From NCBI RefSeq assembly GCF_016862555.1, contig NZ_BONE01000012.1, positions 1 through 64,000 on the forward strand: a DNA stretch of 64,000 bases. The letters are read 5' to 3'. A model generated the notes under the pieces. The model made no database searches. It was given only the letters and a program-made list of their open reading frames with translations, and was not told the DNA's origin. Positions 41,172 to 49,706 of the stretch are shown here, one piece after another; the first letter of the stretch is position 1; each line of letters begins with the position of its first letter. A program made the position numbers and the translations under genes. Source of the stretch: Asanoa siamensis (GTDB lineage Bacteria; Actinomycetota; Actinomycetes; Mycobacteriales; Micromonosporaceae).

Positions 41172-42530
41172 ATGATCGGAAACAGACGCATTCTCGCCGC
41201 GGCGGCCGCGGCCGTCCTCGCACTCACCGCCACCGCCTGCGGCGGCGACGACGGGGGCGACGAGGCCGGCGGCGCACTGACGATGTGGACGTTCAAGCGC
41301 ACCCACGTCGACGCGCTCCAGCAGGCCGCCGCGGCCTTCAAGGCCAAGACCGGCATCGACGTCAAGGTCGAGGCGTTCACCCCCGACGACGTGTTCACCG
41401 CGAAGATCCAGAGTGCGGCGCAGACCAAGGACCTCCCCGACGTGCTCGAGCTGCACTCCGGCGGCGAGGACCTACGGGTCGGCGGCGGCGGGCTGCTCGC
41501 CGACCTCAAGGGCGACTTCGACGGCAAGCTCGACCGGTTCCTGCCGAGCACACGGGAATCCGGCCGGGTCACGCAACAGCGCAAGGACAACATCGAGGAG
41601 CTGTCCGGCGCGACCGTCGGCTCTCTCTACAGTGTACCGTTCACCGCCGGCACGTTCGGCATCGTCTACGCCAACAAGGCGAAGCTGCAGGCCGCCGGGC
41701 TCGACCCGTCGAAGCCGCCGGCCACCTGGGAGGAGTTCCTCACCTACCTCCAGGCGACCACCAAGGCCGACAAGGACCAGGGCGGGCTCTCGCTCGGGCT
41801 CAAGGTGACCCAGACCGGGTTCAACTGGATCTACGAGCAGCTCGCCTTCGCGTACCTGGGTCAGGAGAAGTTCGCTTCCCTGTTCGGCAAGGGCACGACG
41901 GCAGGCTTCGGCTCCCCCGACGGGCAGAAGACCCTCGACCTGTACGCGGCGCTGAAGCCGTACTGGATGCCGGGTGTCAGCGCGCTCGGCATCGACGAGG
42001 CCGACATCGCGTTCGCGCAGGGCAAGTCGGCCTTCAACGTCGGCGGCACGTTCACGCTGGCCTTCCTCGCGCAGAACGGGATGAAGACCTCGGACGTCCT
42101 GACGTTCCCGATCCCGCCGGCCACCGGCGGCGCGGTGAGCGACCTGCGGCTGGCGCCGCTCGCGCTGACCGGCCTGTCGGTCACCTCGACGACCGGCAAC
42201 AAGGCCGGCGCGGCCCAGTGGGTCGACTTCCTCACCTCGCCGGAGGGCGCCGGCATCTTCGCCAAGGCGTCGCTCGACCTGCCCGCCACCGACCTCGGCA
42301 CGCAGGCGGAGTCGCTGATCGGCCCGGACCTCGCCGGATTGCAGCAGTTCTTCACCGGGCCGGCGGAGAGCACCTACGACGCGGCGAACCGCGGTTTCCG
42401 CCCGCCGGACTACGACGAGGTCGAGATGGGCAACCCGCTGCTGAAGCTCGCCCCGCTCGGCGAGGCCGACGCCGCCACCACCGGCCGCACGCTCGACACC
42501 GTCATCAAGGCCATGTGGGACGCGAAGTAA
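41172..42530 (+). CDS. ABC transporter solute-binding lipoprotein (carbohydrate type)
   Basis: A 452-residue family-1 extracellular solute-binding protein. A lipoprotein signal peptide ends in LTATAC, with C23 the lipidated cysteine. The mature part begins with an acidic glycine-rich linker, then LTMWTFKRTHVDALQQAAAAF and PFTAGTFGIVYANKAKLQAAG, typical of oligosaccharide-binding proteins. It delivers substrate to the two permeases that follow immediately. GCAGGAGGG precedes the ATG. The ligand is unknown; downstream enzymes suggest a uronic or aldonic acid or a glycoside of one. Confidence 0.93.
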   Translation: MIGNRRILAAAAAAVLALTATACGGDDGGDEAGGALTMWTFKRTHVDALQQAAAAFKAKTGIDVKVEAFTPDDVFTAKIQSAAQTKDLPDVLELHSGGEDLRVGGGGLLADLKGDFDGKLDRFLPSTRESGRVTQQRKDNIEELSGATVGSLYSVPFTAGTFGIVYANKAKLQAAGLDPSKPPATWEEFLTYLQATTKADKDQGGLSLGLKVTQTGFNWIYEQLAFAYLGQEKFASLFGKGTTAGFGSPDGQKTLDLYAALKPYWMPGVSALGIDEADIAFAQGKSAFNVGGTFTLAFLAQNGMKTSDVLTFPIPPATGGAVSDLRLAPLALTGLSVTSTTGNKAGAAQWVDFLTSPEGAGIFAKASLDLPATDLGTQAESLIGPDLAGLQQFFTGPAESTYDAANRGFRPPDYDEVEMGNPLLKLAPLGEADAATTGRTLDTVIKAMWDAK

Positions 42531-43499
42531 GTGACGACCACCGAGACCCCGCTGGCGGCGCGGCTGGTCACGCAGCCGCGCCGCTCGGCCGGCGCCCGCC
42601 GGGCCCGCGCCCGGCGGGCGCTGGTCGGCTACGCGTTCATCGCACCGGCGGTCGTGCTCTTCCTCGTGCTCGGGCTCTACACGATCGTCTACAGCTTCGG
42701 CCTGAGCTTCGCGAAGTGGAACGGCTTCTCCCCCACCTGGGAGTGGGTCGGGCTCCAGAACTACCGGGACATCCTGTACGCGGACCCGCGACTCGCGCCC
42801 GAGATGCGCAACGCCGCCCTGAACACCGGCATCGCCATGGTGGCCGTCTCCGCCGGCACCGTGCTGATCGCGCTGCCCCTGGCCACGCTGCTCAACAGCA
42901 TCACCCGCCTGCGCGGGACGCTGCGGTCGGTGTTCTTCCTGCCGTACGTGACCGCCGGCATCGCGGTCTACTACGCCTGGCGCTACGTGCTCGAACCCGA
43001 CGGTGCCGTCAACCTCGCGCTGCGCTCGGTGGGCCTCGGCAGCCTGGCCCGGCCGCAGGGCTTCCTGGCCGACCCCGACACCGCGCTGCCCACGCTGATC
43101 GTGATCATGATCTGGGGCAGCGTCCCCGTCGCGATGCTGCTCTACCTCGCCGGCCTCCAGGCGATCGACCCGGCGGTCATGGAGGCGGCGGCGCTCGACG
43201 GGGCCGGCGCCGTGCGCCGGTTGCGGCACATCACCTGGCCGCTGCTCGTGCCGATCACCGTCGCGATCGTGCTGCTCGGCCTGCGCGACACGATGCAGGG
43301 CTTCCAGATCTTCCTCATCATGACCAACGGCGGGCCGGCCGGGCACACCGACGTGCTCGGGCTCAAGGCGTACCAGCAGGCGTTCTTCCAGAGCCTGTCA
43401 CCGACGCTCGGCGTCGCGAGTGCGCTCGGCTGGCTGATCTTCGTGCTGGCGCTGCTGCTCGCGGTGGCCAACGCCCGCGCGTTGCGGGGGCAGCGGTGA
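42531..43499 (+). CDS. Carbohydrate ABC transporter permease (MalF type)
   Basis: A 322-residue membrane protein with six transmembrane helices (first VGYAFIAPAVVLFLVLGLYT). The cytoplasmic EAA loop EAAALDGAGAVRRLRHITWPLL contacts the ATPase. The GTG start directly abuts the stop of the binding-protein gene, and the end overlaps the second permease as GTGA. No ATP-binding subunit is encoded in the operon, as in many actinomycete sugar transporters served by a shared MsiK-type ATPase. Confidence 0.93.
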   Translation: MTTTETPLAARLVTQPRRSAGARRARARRALVGYAFIAPAVVLFLVLGLYTIVYSFGLSFAKWNGFSPTWEWVGLQNYRDILYADPRLAPEMRNAALNTGIAMVAVSAGTVLIALPLATLLNSITRLRGTLRSVFFLPYVTAGIAVYYAWRYVLEPDGAVNLALRSVGLGSLARPQGFLADPDTALPTLIVIMIWGSVPVAMLLYLAGLQAIDPAVMEAAALDGAGAVRRLRHITWPLLVPITVAIVLLGLRDTMQGFQIFLIMTNGGPAGHTDVLGLKAYQQAFFQSLSPTLGVASALGWLIFVLALLLAVANARALRGQR

Positions 43500-44320
43500 G
43501 GCGGCCGTCCGCCTGGGGCGTCGTGGCCTACGTCGCCCTGGTTCTCTACGCGGTGATCAGCCTCTATCCGTTCGCGTGGATGGTGTCCGCCGCCTTCAAG
43601 GATCGGTTGGAGGTGCTCGAGGGCGGCCACCTGATCCCGGCGCGGCCGACGCTGGCGACGCTGGCCGACACCTGGAGCCGGCTGCACTTCTTCGACTACT
43701 TCCTCAACAGCCTCCAGGTCACCGGGCTGACGGTGCTCGGAGTCCTGGTGATCTACAGCCTGGCCGGGTACGCGTTCGCGATGGTCGAGTTCCCCGGGCG
43801 GCGTTTCGTGTTCTGGTTCTTCGTCGCGCTGCTGTTCGTGCCGAGCATCACCGTGCTGCTGCCGCTGACCATCCTGGAGAACAGGCTGGGCCTGCTGGGC
43901 ACGCACGCCGGGCTGATCCTGCCGTTCGTCAACGGGACGGCGCCCCTCGCGGTGCTGATGCTGACCGCGGCCTTCCGGGCCGTGCCGCGCGACCTGCACG
44001 ACGCGGCGACCGCCGACGGTGCCGGCGAGCTCCGGATCTTCTGGCGGGTCTACCTGCCGCTGGCCCGGCCGACACTGATCACGATCGGGGTGCTGACGGC
44101 GGTGCCGACCTGGAACGAGTACGTGCTGACGCGGGTCTCGCTGAACGACGAGTCCCGGTACACGCTGCCGCTCGCGCTCGAGCGGCTGGCGTCCGGCACG
44201 GTGCCGTCGTACAACGAGATCATGGCGGGGTCGCTGATCCTGGTCGTACCCGTGATCGTGCTGTTCCTGGCCCTGCAGCGCTACTTCGTCAACGGGTTGT
44301 CCGGTGCCGTCAAGAACTGA
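43496..44320 (+). CDS. Carbohydrate ABC transporter permease (MalG type)
   Basis: A 274-residue permease with six membrane segments (AYVALVLYAVISLYPFAWMV first). The EAA motif DAATADGAGELRIFWRVYLPLA is present. It forms the channel with the preceding permease. The GTG at 43496 overlaps the previous stop. The last 17 bases overlap the next gene, whose GTG lies inside this frame's C-terminus. Confidence 0.93.
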   Translation: MRRPSAWGVVAYVALVLYAVISLYPFAWMVSAAFKDRLEVLEGGHLIPARPTLATLADTWSRLHFFDYFLNSLQVTGLTVLGVLVIYSLAGYAFAMVEFPGRRFVFWFFVALLFVPSITVLLPLTILENRLGLLGTHAGLILPFVNGTAPLAVLMLTAAFRAVPRDLHDAATADGAGELRIFWRVYLPLARPTLITIGVLTAVPTWNEYVLTRVSLNDESRYTLPLALERLASGTVPSYNEIMAGSLILVVPVIVLFLALQRYFVNGLSGAVKN

Positions 44321-45182
44321 CCGGGTGCTGGTGACGGGGGCGGCGGGGCTGCTCGGGCGGGCGGTGCTCGCGGCGCTGTCGGCTCTTGACCGGCCGGTGA
44401 CCGCGGTGGACCTGTCCGATCCCGGAGACCTCGTGGCGGACCGGGTGCTGGTGGGCGACGCCGGCGATCCCGTTGTCGTCGAGCGTGCGATGGACGGTGT
44501 CGGCGCCGTCGTCCATCTCGCGGCGATCCCGGCGCCGACACTGGGCACGCCGCTGGCGGTGTTCGGCGGCAACACGCGGGCCACGTTCGTCGTGCTGCAG
44601 GCGGCGGCCGCGGCGGGCGTGCGGCACGCGGTGGTGGCGAGCAGCATGTCGGTGCTCGGACTGGCCTGGGCGCAGGTCCCGCTGCAGCCCCGGTACCTGC
44701 CGGTCGACCTGCGGCATCCGCTGCAGGTGTCCGACCCGTACGCGTTGTCGAAGCAGACCGACGAGGCGACCGCGGCGATGGTCGCGCGGCGGCACGGGAT
44801 GGCGGTGACGGCGCTGCGCTTCCCTTTCCTGGGCGGCTTCCCCCGGCTGTCGGCGCGCGCCGACGCGTTCCGGGCCGACCCGGCGTCCGGGGCGCTGGAG
44901 CTGTGGTCCTACCTGCACGTCGACGACGCCGCGGCTGCCTGCCTGGCGGGGCTGGCCGCTCCGCCTGGAGCGCACGTCCTGTTCGTGGCGGCGCCCGAGA
45001 CGCTGGCGCCGTACCCGACCGAGGACCTCCTGGCGGCGTACCTGCCCACGGTGCCGCTCCGGGCGCGCTTCCCCGGGCGGACGGTGCCGGTGGATCTCGA
45101 GCCGGCCCGCCGCGTGCTGGGCTTCACGGCCGCGCGCCCGCTGCGGTTAGGCTCACAGCCGCGCAGGGAGGAGCCGGTATGA
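44304..45182 (+). CDS. NAD-dependent epimerase/dehydratase family protein
   Basis: A 292-residue extended SDR enzyme. VTGAAGLLGRAVLAALSAL binds NAD, VHLAAIPAP is the family's conserved strand, and S-x24-Y-x3-K appears as SSMSVLG...DPYALSKQTDEA. The closest functional types are UDP-sugar epimerases and uronate dehydrogenase. Given its place between sugar permeases and a mannonate-dehydratase-like enzyme, oxidation of a hexuronate to an aldarate or epimerisation is plausible, but not shown. GTG start overlapping the permease; the stop overlaps the next ATG. Confidence 0.85.
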   Translation: MPSRTDRVLVTGAAGLLGRAVLAALSALDRPVTAVDLSDPGDLVADRVLVGDAGDPVVVERAMDGVGAVVHLAAIPAPTLGTPLAVFGGNTRATFVVLQAAAAAGVRHAVVASSMSVLGLAWAQVPLQPRYLPVDLRHPLQVSDPYALSKQTDEATAAMVARRHGMAVTALRFPFLGGFPRLSARADAFRADPASGALELWSYLHVDDAAAACLAGLAAPPGAHVLFVAAPETLAPYPTEDLLAAYLPTVPLRARFPGRTVPVDLEPARRVLGFTAARPLRLGSQPRREEPV

Positions 45183-46429
45183 CGATGGTCGAGACGCAGC
45201 CGCCGTGGGCCGCGCGGGACGGGCTGCGGATCACCCGGGTGCGGGCGATCGTCACCGCGCCCGAGGCGACGCTCGTGGTGGTCCGGGTCGACACCTCCGA
45301 GGACGGGTTGTACGGGCTGGGGTGCGCGACCTTCACCCAACGGGCGTCGGCCGTCGCGGCGGTCGTCTCCCACCTGGCCGAGCTCGTGGTCGGCCGCCAC
45401 CCGGCGGACATCGAGGACATCACCCGGCTGGTGCATCTCTCGTCCTACTGGCGCAACGGGCCGGTGCTGAACAACGCACTGTCCGGTTTGGACATGGCGC
45501 TGTGGGACATCGCGGGCAAGCGGGCCGGCATGCCGGTCTACGAGCTGCTCGGCGGCCGGGTCCGGGCGGCGGTGCCCATCTACCTGCACGCCAGCGGGGC
45601 GACGATCGCGGAGACGGTCGAGCACGCCTCGGCGTTGATGGCGTCGGGCCTGCGGCACGTGCGGTTGCAGACGGGCGGGCCGGGGGTGGGCACCTACGGC
45701 GCGCCCGGGATCGCGGGCGCGTATCCGGGGACGCCGTACCCGGACGGCTGGGACGTTTCCCAATACCTGGCGACGACCCCGGCGCTGTTCGCGGCGGCCC
45801 GCACCGCGCTGGGCGACGAGGTGTCGCTGTTGCATGATGTCCACAGTCGACTGACGGTGAAACAGGCGCTGGTGCTGTGCCGGGCGCTGGAGCCGTACCG
45901 CCTGTTCTTCGTCGAGGACCCGATCGCGCCGGAGCATTACGACCGCCTGCCGGAGCTGCGCGCGGCGGCGCCGGTCCCGATCGCGGCGGGCGAACAGGTC
46001 GGCTCGGTCCCGGACGCGGCCCGCCTGGTCCTCTCGGGCGGGGTGGACCTGCTCCGCCTGCACATCTCGGCGATCGGCGGCCTGACCCCGGCCCGCAAGC
46101 TGACGGCGCTGTGCGAGCTGACGGGGGTCCGCACGGCCTGGCACTCCCCCGCCGACGTGTCCCCGGTCGGGATGGCGGCGAACCTGGCGCTGGACGTGTC
46201 GAGCCATGCGTTCGGGATCCAGGAGGGGCACGTCTACGCCGACGCGGTGCACGAGGTCTTCCCGGGGACGCTGCGGCCGTCGAACGGTTTCCTGACGCCG
46301 TCGGACGCGCCGGGCTGGGGCATCGACCTGGACGAGCGAGCGGCGGCGAAATACCCGCCGCACCACTACGGCCACGAACGCTGGTCATCCCGCATCCGCC
46401 GCCCGGACGGCGCGCTCGAACCCCCGTGA
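45179..46429 (+). CDS. Enolase-superfamily sugar acid dehydratase, mannonate dehydratase-like
   Basis: A 416-residue enzyme of the mandelate racemase/enolase superfamily. Magnesium ligands are D220, E246 (FVEDP) and E272 (AAGEQV). H222 in HDVHSRL and a C-terminal HSPADVSP match the ManD/RspA (D-mannonate or D-gluconate dehydratase) subgroup, as do ALWDIAGKRAGMPVYELLGG and FGIQEGHV. Dehydration gives a 2-keto-3-deoxy acid. GGGAGGAG precedes the ATG, which overlaps the epimerase stop. Last gene of the LacI-controlled operon. Confidence 0.9.
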   Translation: MTMVETQPPWAARDGLRITRVRAIVTAPEATLVVVRVDTSEDGLYGLGCATFTQRASAVAAVVSHLAELVVGRHPADIEDITRLVHLSSYWRNGPVLNNALSGLDMALWDIAGKRAGMPVYELLGGRVRAAVPIYLHASGATIAETVEHASALMASGLRHVRLQTGGPGVGTYGAPGIAGAYPGTPYPDGWDVSQYLATTPALFAAARTALGDEVSLLHDVHSRLTVKQALVLCRALEPYRLFFVEDPIAPEHYDRLPELRAAAPVPIAAGEQVGSVPDAARLVLSGGVDLLRLHISAIGGLTPARKLTALCELTGVRTAWHSPADVSPVGMAANLALDVSSHAFGIQEGHVYADAVHEVFPGTLRPSNGFLTPSDAPGWGIDLDERAAAKYPPHHYGHERWSSRIRRPDGALEPP

Positions 46430-46442
46430 CCGGGCTTCACCT

Positions 46443-46897
46443 TCAGAGGCAGATCCAGCAGTAGAGGTGCTCCCCCGCCGCTCGCGCGCGGCGGGCCAGC
46501 CCGGCCAGTTCACCCATCGTCCCCACGAGGACGTCCGCGGGGACGAACCCGCCGAACTCCTCGATCGCGGCCCACCGCACCGCGAGCTCGGGAAGCTGTT
46601 CGTCGCTCAGCCCGGCCAGCGCGTCCCGCACCCGATCGTGCAGCGCGGCGACCCAGCGCCCCCGTCGCCGTCGGTCCAGACGAACCCGCTGTGGGCGATG
46701 CCCCGGTACCACGACTCGCCGCGCACGAACGCGACCAGCCGTCCGAGCACGACGGCCGGCTCGATGCCCTTGGCGTCGACGCAGTCGACGACCTGCTCAT
46801 ACCCTTCGCGTTGCACGGGCCCGCCATCGGTGACGTCCATGATGGTCACGACGGTGGACACATCGGCGGCGCGAAAGTAGTCACACAGCACACCCAC
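46443..46897 (-). pseudogene. Hypothetical gene split by a single-base frameshift
   Basis: Two overlapping minus-strand frames together make one plausible 152-residue protein. The first half is GVLCDYFRAADVSTVVTIMD...ESWYRGIAHSGFVWTDGDGG, the second RWVAALHDRVRDALAGLSDE...GEHLYCWICL. The break is at a run of five G on the coding strand (46659-46663); six G would restore the frame exactly. It is either a recent mutation or a sequencing error in a homopolymer. GTG start with GGAGG. The product is an unrecognised soluble protein. Confidence 0.65.
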
Positions 46898-47024
46898 GAT
46901 GCCTCCACGCCGTTCGGATCACGGCATCCTCGTGGAGGTGAGCCGCGGTGGCAACCTCACGTTTCGCGGTGCGACCGCAGGCATAGTCGAACAGTCGCGA
47001 GCTCTGCGATGCCCGCCTGCCGAT

Positions 47025-47402
47025 TCAGCCGGTGAACGCGGTCATGCGGATCGACACGAGGACGCCGGGCAGTTCGACGCCGAGCTTGGCGACGTAGCGC
47101 GTCGGCGGCGTGCTAGGGAACCACGACGCGTATTCTTCGTTCATGCCCGCGAAGTCGCCGGGGTTGGTCAGCAGCACGCCGACCTCGACGATGTCGTCCC
47201 AGGTCGCGCCGGCTGCCTGCAGAACCGTGCGGCAGTTGGCGAGTGCTTGTCGGGTCTGTTCGTGGATCGTCCCGCCGGCCAGGTCGCCGGTGGACACGTC
47301 GATTCCGACCAGACCGGAGACGTAGACGAGACCGCCGGCTTTGACCGCCTGGCTGTAGAGCGGTGAGCTGGGCGCGCCGGGAGCGCTGACGATCTCTCGC
47401 AT
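47025..47402 (-). CDS. RidA-family enamine/imine deaminase
   Basis: A 125-residue protein of the YjgF/YER057c/UK114 family that hydrolyses reactive enamines/imines from PLP enzymes. YSQAVKAGGLVYVSGLVGID, QTRQALANCRTVLQAAGATWDDIVEV and PTRYVAKLGVELPG are typical. The conserved arginine that binds the carboxylate is likely the one in PTRY or SIRM. GAGGAG precedes the ATG. It stands between two broken genes and directly after the recombinase relic. Confidence 0.9.
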   Translation of the reverse strand: MREIVSAPGAPSSPLYSQAVKAGGLVYVSGLVGIDVSTGDLAGGTIHEQTRQALANCRTVLQAAGATWDDIVEVGVLLTNPGDFAGMNEEYASWFPSTPPTRYVAKLGVELPGVLVSIRMTAFTG

Positions 47403-47449
47403 CCGTTTCTCCTCGGTCGGGCGGCAGCGCCACCCACCATATTCCCGAC

Positions 47450-48385
47450 CACCGCGCGGGTGTTCTTGGTGTCGGGCCTCGGACACGCAGAAGGCACACG
47501 GCCGAAGTCGTTGGACACGACTTCGGCCGTGATCGTTTCTGGGCCGGGTTCGTATCGCATCCGCAGACCTATGCGGCCGTAGATCCCCGCCTTATCGCGC
47601 GGGTCGGCGCGATTGAGGAGCGCCAGCAGATTGCCGAGCCCTTCGACGGTCGCGGCGATATCATCTTCGTTTAGCCGCTGTGGCGGTCCGTCGGCGACGC
47701 CGAACCTGAGGCCGCATGTGATCAGACTGCGGTAGAGGTAGGGGCGCTCGGTCCTGGGGGGCCTTGCCGCTCTCGCCGAAGTGCCGCGGTGTTGATGGTG
47801 TCCTGGGCGCTCGTAGAGATCAGTGCTAACGAGCGGCGTGCGCGCTTCGGCTTTCAACCAAACCCAGTCCTCGGGGGCGTTGCACCGATGACGGTTCTCG
47901 CGATCGAGCGCGATGTCCTCGACGTCGAGGAGGACTTCGTCGGTCCGTTGGCGGTTCCAGACTTGCCCGCCGGGGTAGCGCGGGTTCAGCAGGATCGCGC
48001 TTAGGGCGGTCGTCTCCCAGACCTCGGCGCGACGATGCGGGTTGTGCGCCTGGTCGTAGGCAGAGGGACACGCGATACCGTCTTGTGTCAGACCGCGCGA
48101 TCGAGGTCTTCCCGCGTCCCGCGACATACTTCCGCGAAGATGCGCTCGACGACCGGCGCTGTGACGGGATCGGGCTCCAGCTTGTGAAGCCGCTTGCCCT
48201 CAGCGGCCTTGCCCGGGTTCGGGTGGGTTCGGCGTCGGCGAGCCGGTAGCCGTAGGGCGGGCGCCCGCCGAGGAAGCGGCCCTCAGTCTCGGTCTGCGCA
48301 TTCATGGCAGACCGGACGCGGATCTTGATCCGTTTCGTTCGTCCTCGCTCGTGCCGCCATAGAGCGGCTTGCGCAGCGTCCGGGC
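47450..48385 (-). pseudogene. Decayed large serine recombinase
   Basis: Pieces of one large serine recombinase are scattered over different minus-strand frames in the right order. These are RIKIRVRSAMNAQTETEGRF-LGGRPPYGYRLAD (about 48350-48235), then GLTQDGIACPSAYDQAHNPH...PRYPGGQVWNRQRTDEVLLD (about 48100-47900), and LNEDDIAATVEGLGNLLALL-NRADPRDKAGIYGRIGLR (about 47670-47560). At least two frameshifts separate them. The catalytic resolvase domain is absent, and the zinc-ribbon and coiled-coil middle are mostly deleted. It is an old prophage or integrative-element remnant with no remaining cargo or recognisable attachment sites. Confidence 0.8.
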
Positions 48386-48439
48386 CGGCATCGAGTTGTG
48401 TTCCCCCCACCGCCGGCACGCGCCGCTGAGGCGTGGCGG

Positions 48440-49678
48440 TTAGCGGATGGTGATCGGGTTGATGACGTCCGCGGTGATGGTCAGGAGGGTGAACGCGCCG
48501 CCGATCAACACCACCGTGTACGTCAGCGGCAGCAGCTTCAAGTAGTCGACCCGTCCCGGGTCCGGGCGCCCGCGGCGCGCCGCGAGCCACGTGCGGGCGC
48601 GTTCGAACCAGGCGATCGCCACATGGCCGCCGTCCAGTGGCAGCAGGGGAAGCAGGTTGAAGAAGGCCATGAAGACGTTCAGGCCGATGAACATCATGAG
48701 TGCGGTCGACCACATCCCCAGCGAGGCGGCCTCGCCGCCGAGGAGGCTTGCGCCTACCACGCTGATCGGGGTCTGCGGGTCGCGCTCCGCGTCGGTGATC
48801 GAGTGCCACAACGCGGGCAGCTTCGACGGGATCCGTTGCGCCGCCTCCCACGTCTGGCCCGCCATCCAGCCCGTGTAGGTCCCGGTCGCCGCGAACGCGC
48901 CCACCGGGCCGAATGTCACCTCGCGCGGCGCCGTGACGTGCAGGCCCACGCCGAGCGCCGCCACCGTCGTCGGCGCCGCCGTCGGGTCGCTCAGCGGCGG
49001 CCGCCGCACTGCGCTCAGGTCCGCCCGCGCCGAACCCGGCCGGCCGTCGCGGACGTACGCCACCTCGGTCGGGCCCGGCGGCGTGGCCCGGACGACCCGC
49101 AGCACGTCCGCGTAGGTCGCGACGGCCACCCCGTTGATCGCGGTGACCACGTCTCCGTCCCGCAACCCCGCCGCGCGGGCCGGGGAGGCGGGGTCGCCGG
49201 CCGCGCAGGCCCGCGCCGCGTCCGGCGTGACGCACTCCGCGAGCACGATCGCCGTCGGCTGCGCGCCGATCTGCGAGGCGGTCTGCGGGTAGTCCAAATT
49301 CGGCACTCCGACGAAGGCCGCGGCGAACCAGAGGCCGGCGACCGCCAGCGCGAACTGCACCGTCACGCCGGAGACCATCACGACGGTGCGCTTCCAGACC
49401 GGGAACCGCCACATCGCCCGGTGCGCGTCCTTCGGGTCGATCTCGTCGTCGTCCGGTGTCATCCCGGCGATCGTGCAGAAGCCGCCGAGCGGGATCGCCT
49501 TCAGGCCGTACTCCGTCTCGCCGCGCCGCCACGAGAAGAGTGTCGGCCCGTAGCCGACGAAGAAGCGGGTGACCCGCATGCCGAAGCGCTTGGCCGAGAC
49601 CAGGTGGCCCAACTCGTGCAGCGAGACCGAGACGAGGATCGCCAGCGCGAACGCGACGGTGAACAGCACCTGCGACAT
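48440..49678 (-). CDS. M50 site-2 protease (RIP metalloprotease, Rip1/RseP type)
   Basis: A 412-residue membrane zinc protease. HELGH at residues 21-25 in the first helix gives two zinc ligands, the third comes from LLPLDGGHVAI in a later helix, and a PDZ-like domain sits between (GDVVTAINGVAVATYADVLRVV). Four transmembrane segments are visible. Such enzymes cleave anti-sigma factors and other membrane proteins within the bilayer. The usual actinobacterial neighbours dxr and ispG are absent, so this may be a second paralogue. Confidence 0.9.
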   Translation of the reverse strand: MSQVLFTVAFALAILVSVSLHELGHLVSAKRFGMRVTRFFVGYGPTLFSWRRGETEYGLKAIPLGGFCTIAGMTPDDDEIDPKDAHRAMWRFPVWKRTVVMVSGVTVQFALAVAGLWFAAAFVGVPNLDYPQTASQIGAQPTAIVLAECVTPDAARACAAGDPASPARAAGLRDGDVVTAINGVAVATYADVLRVVRATPPGPTEVAYVRDGRPGSARADLSAVRRPPLSDPTAAPTTVAALGVGLHVTAPREVTFGPVGAFAATGTYTGWMAGQTWEAAQRIPSKLPALWHSITDAERDPQTPISVVGASLLGGEAASLGMWSTALMMFIGLNVFMAFFNLLPLLPLDGGHVAIAWFERARTWLAARRGRPDPGRVDYLKLLPLTYTVVLIGGAFTLLTITADVINPITIR

Positions 49679-49706
49679 CGCCCGAACGTACCCGATGCGG
49701 TTGTCG

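Noticed and set aside
47168-48127. A single intact recombinase gene
   Set aside because: The open frame mixes recombinase segments with an out-of-frame run through RidA; the catalytic domain is missing and frameshifts separate the matching parts.
47400-48430. Attachment sites flanking the recombinase relic
   Set aside because: No direct repeats of useful length were found around the relic, so no att sites can be claimed.
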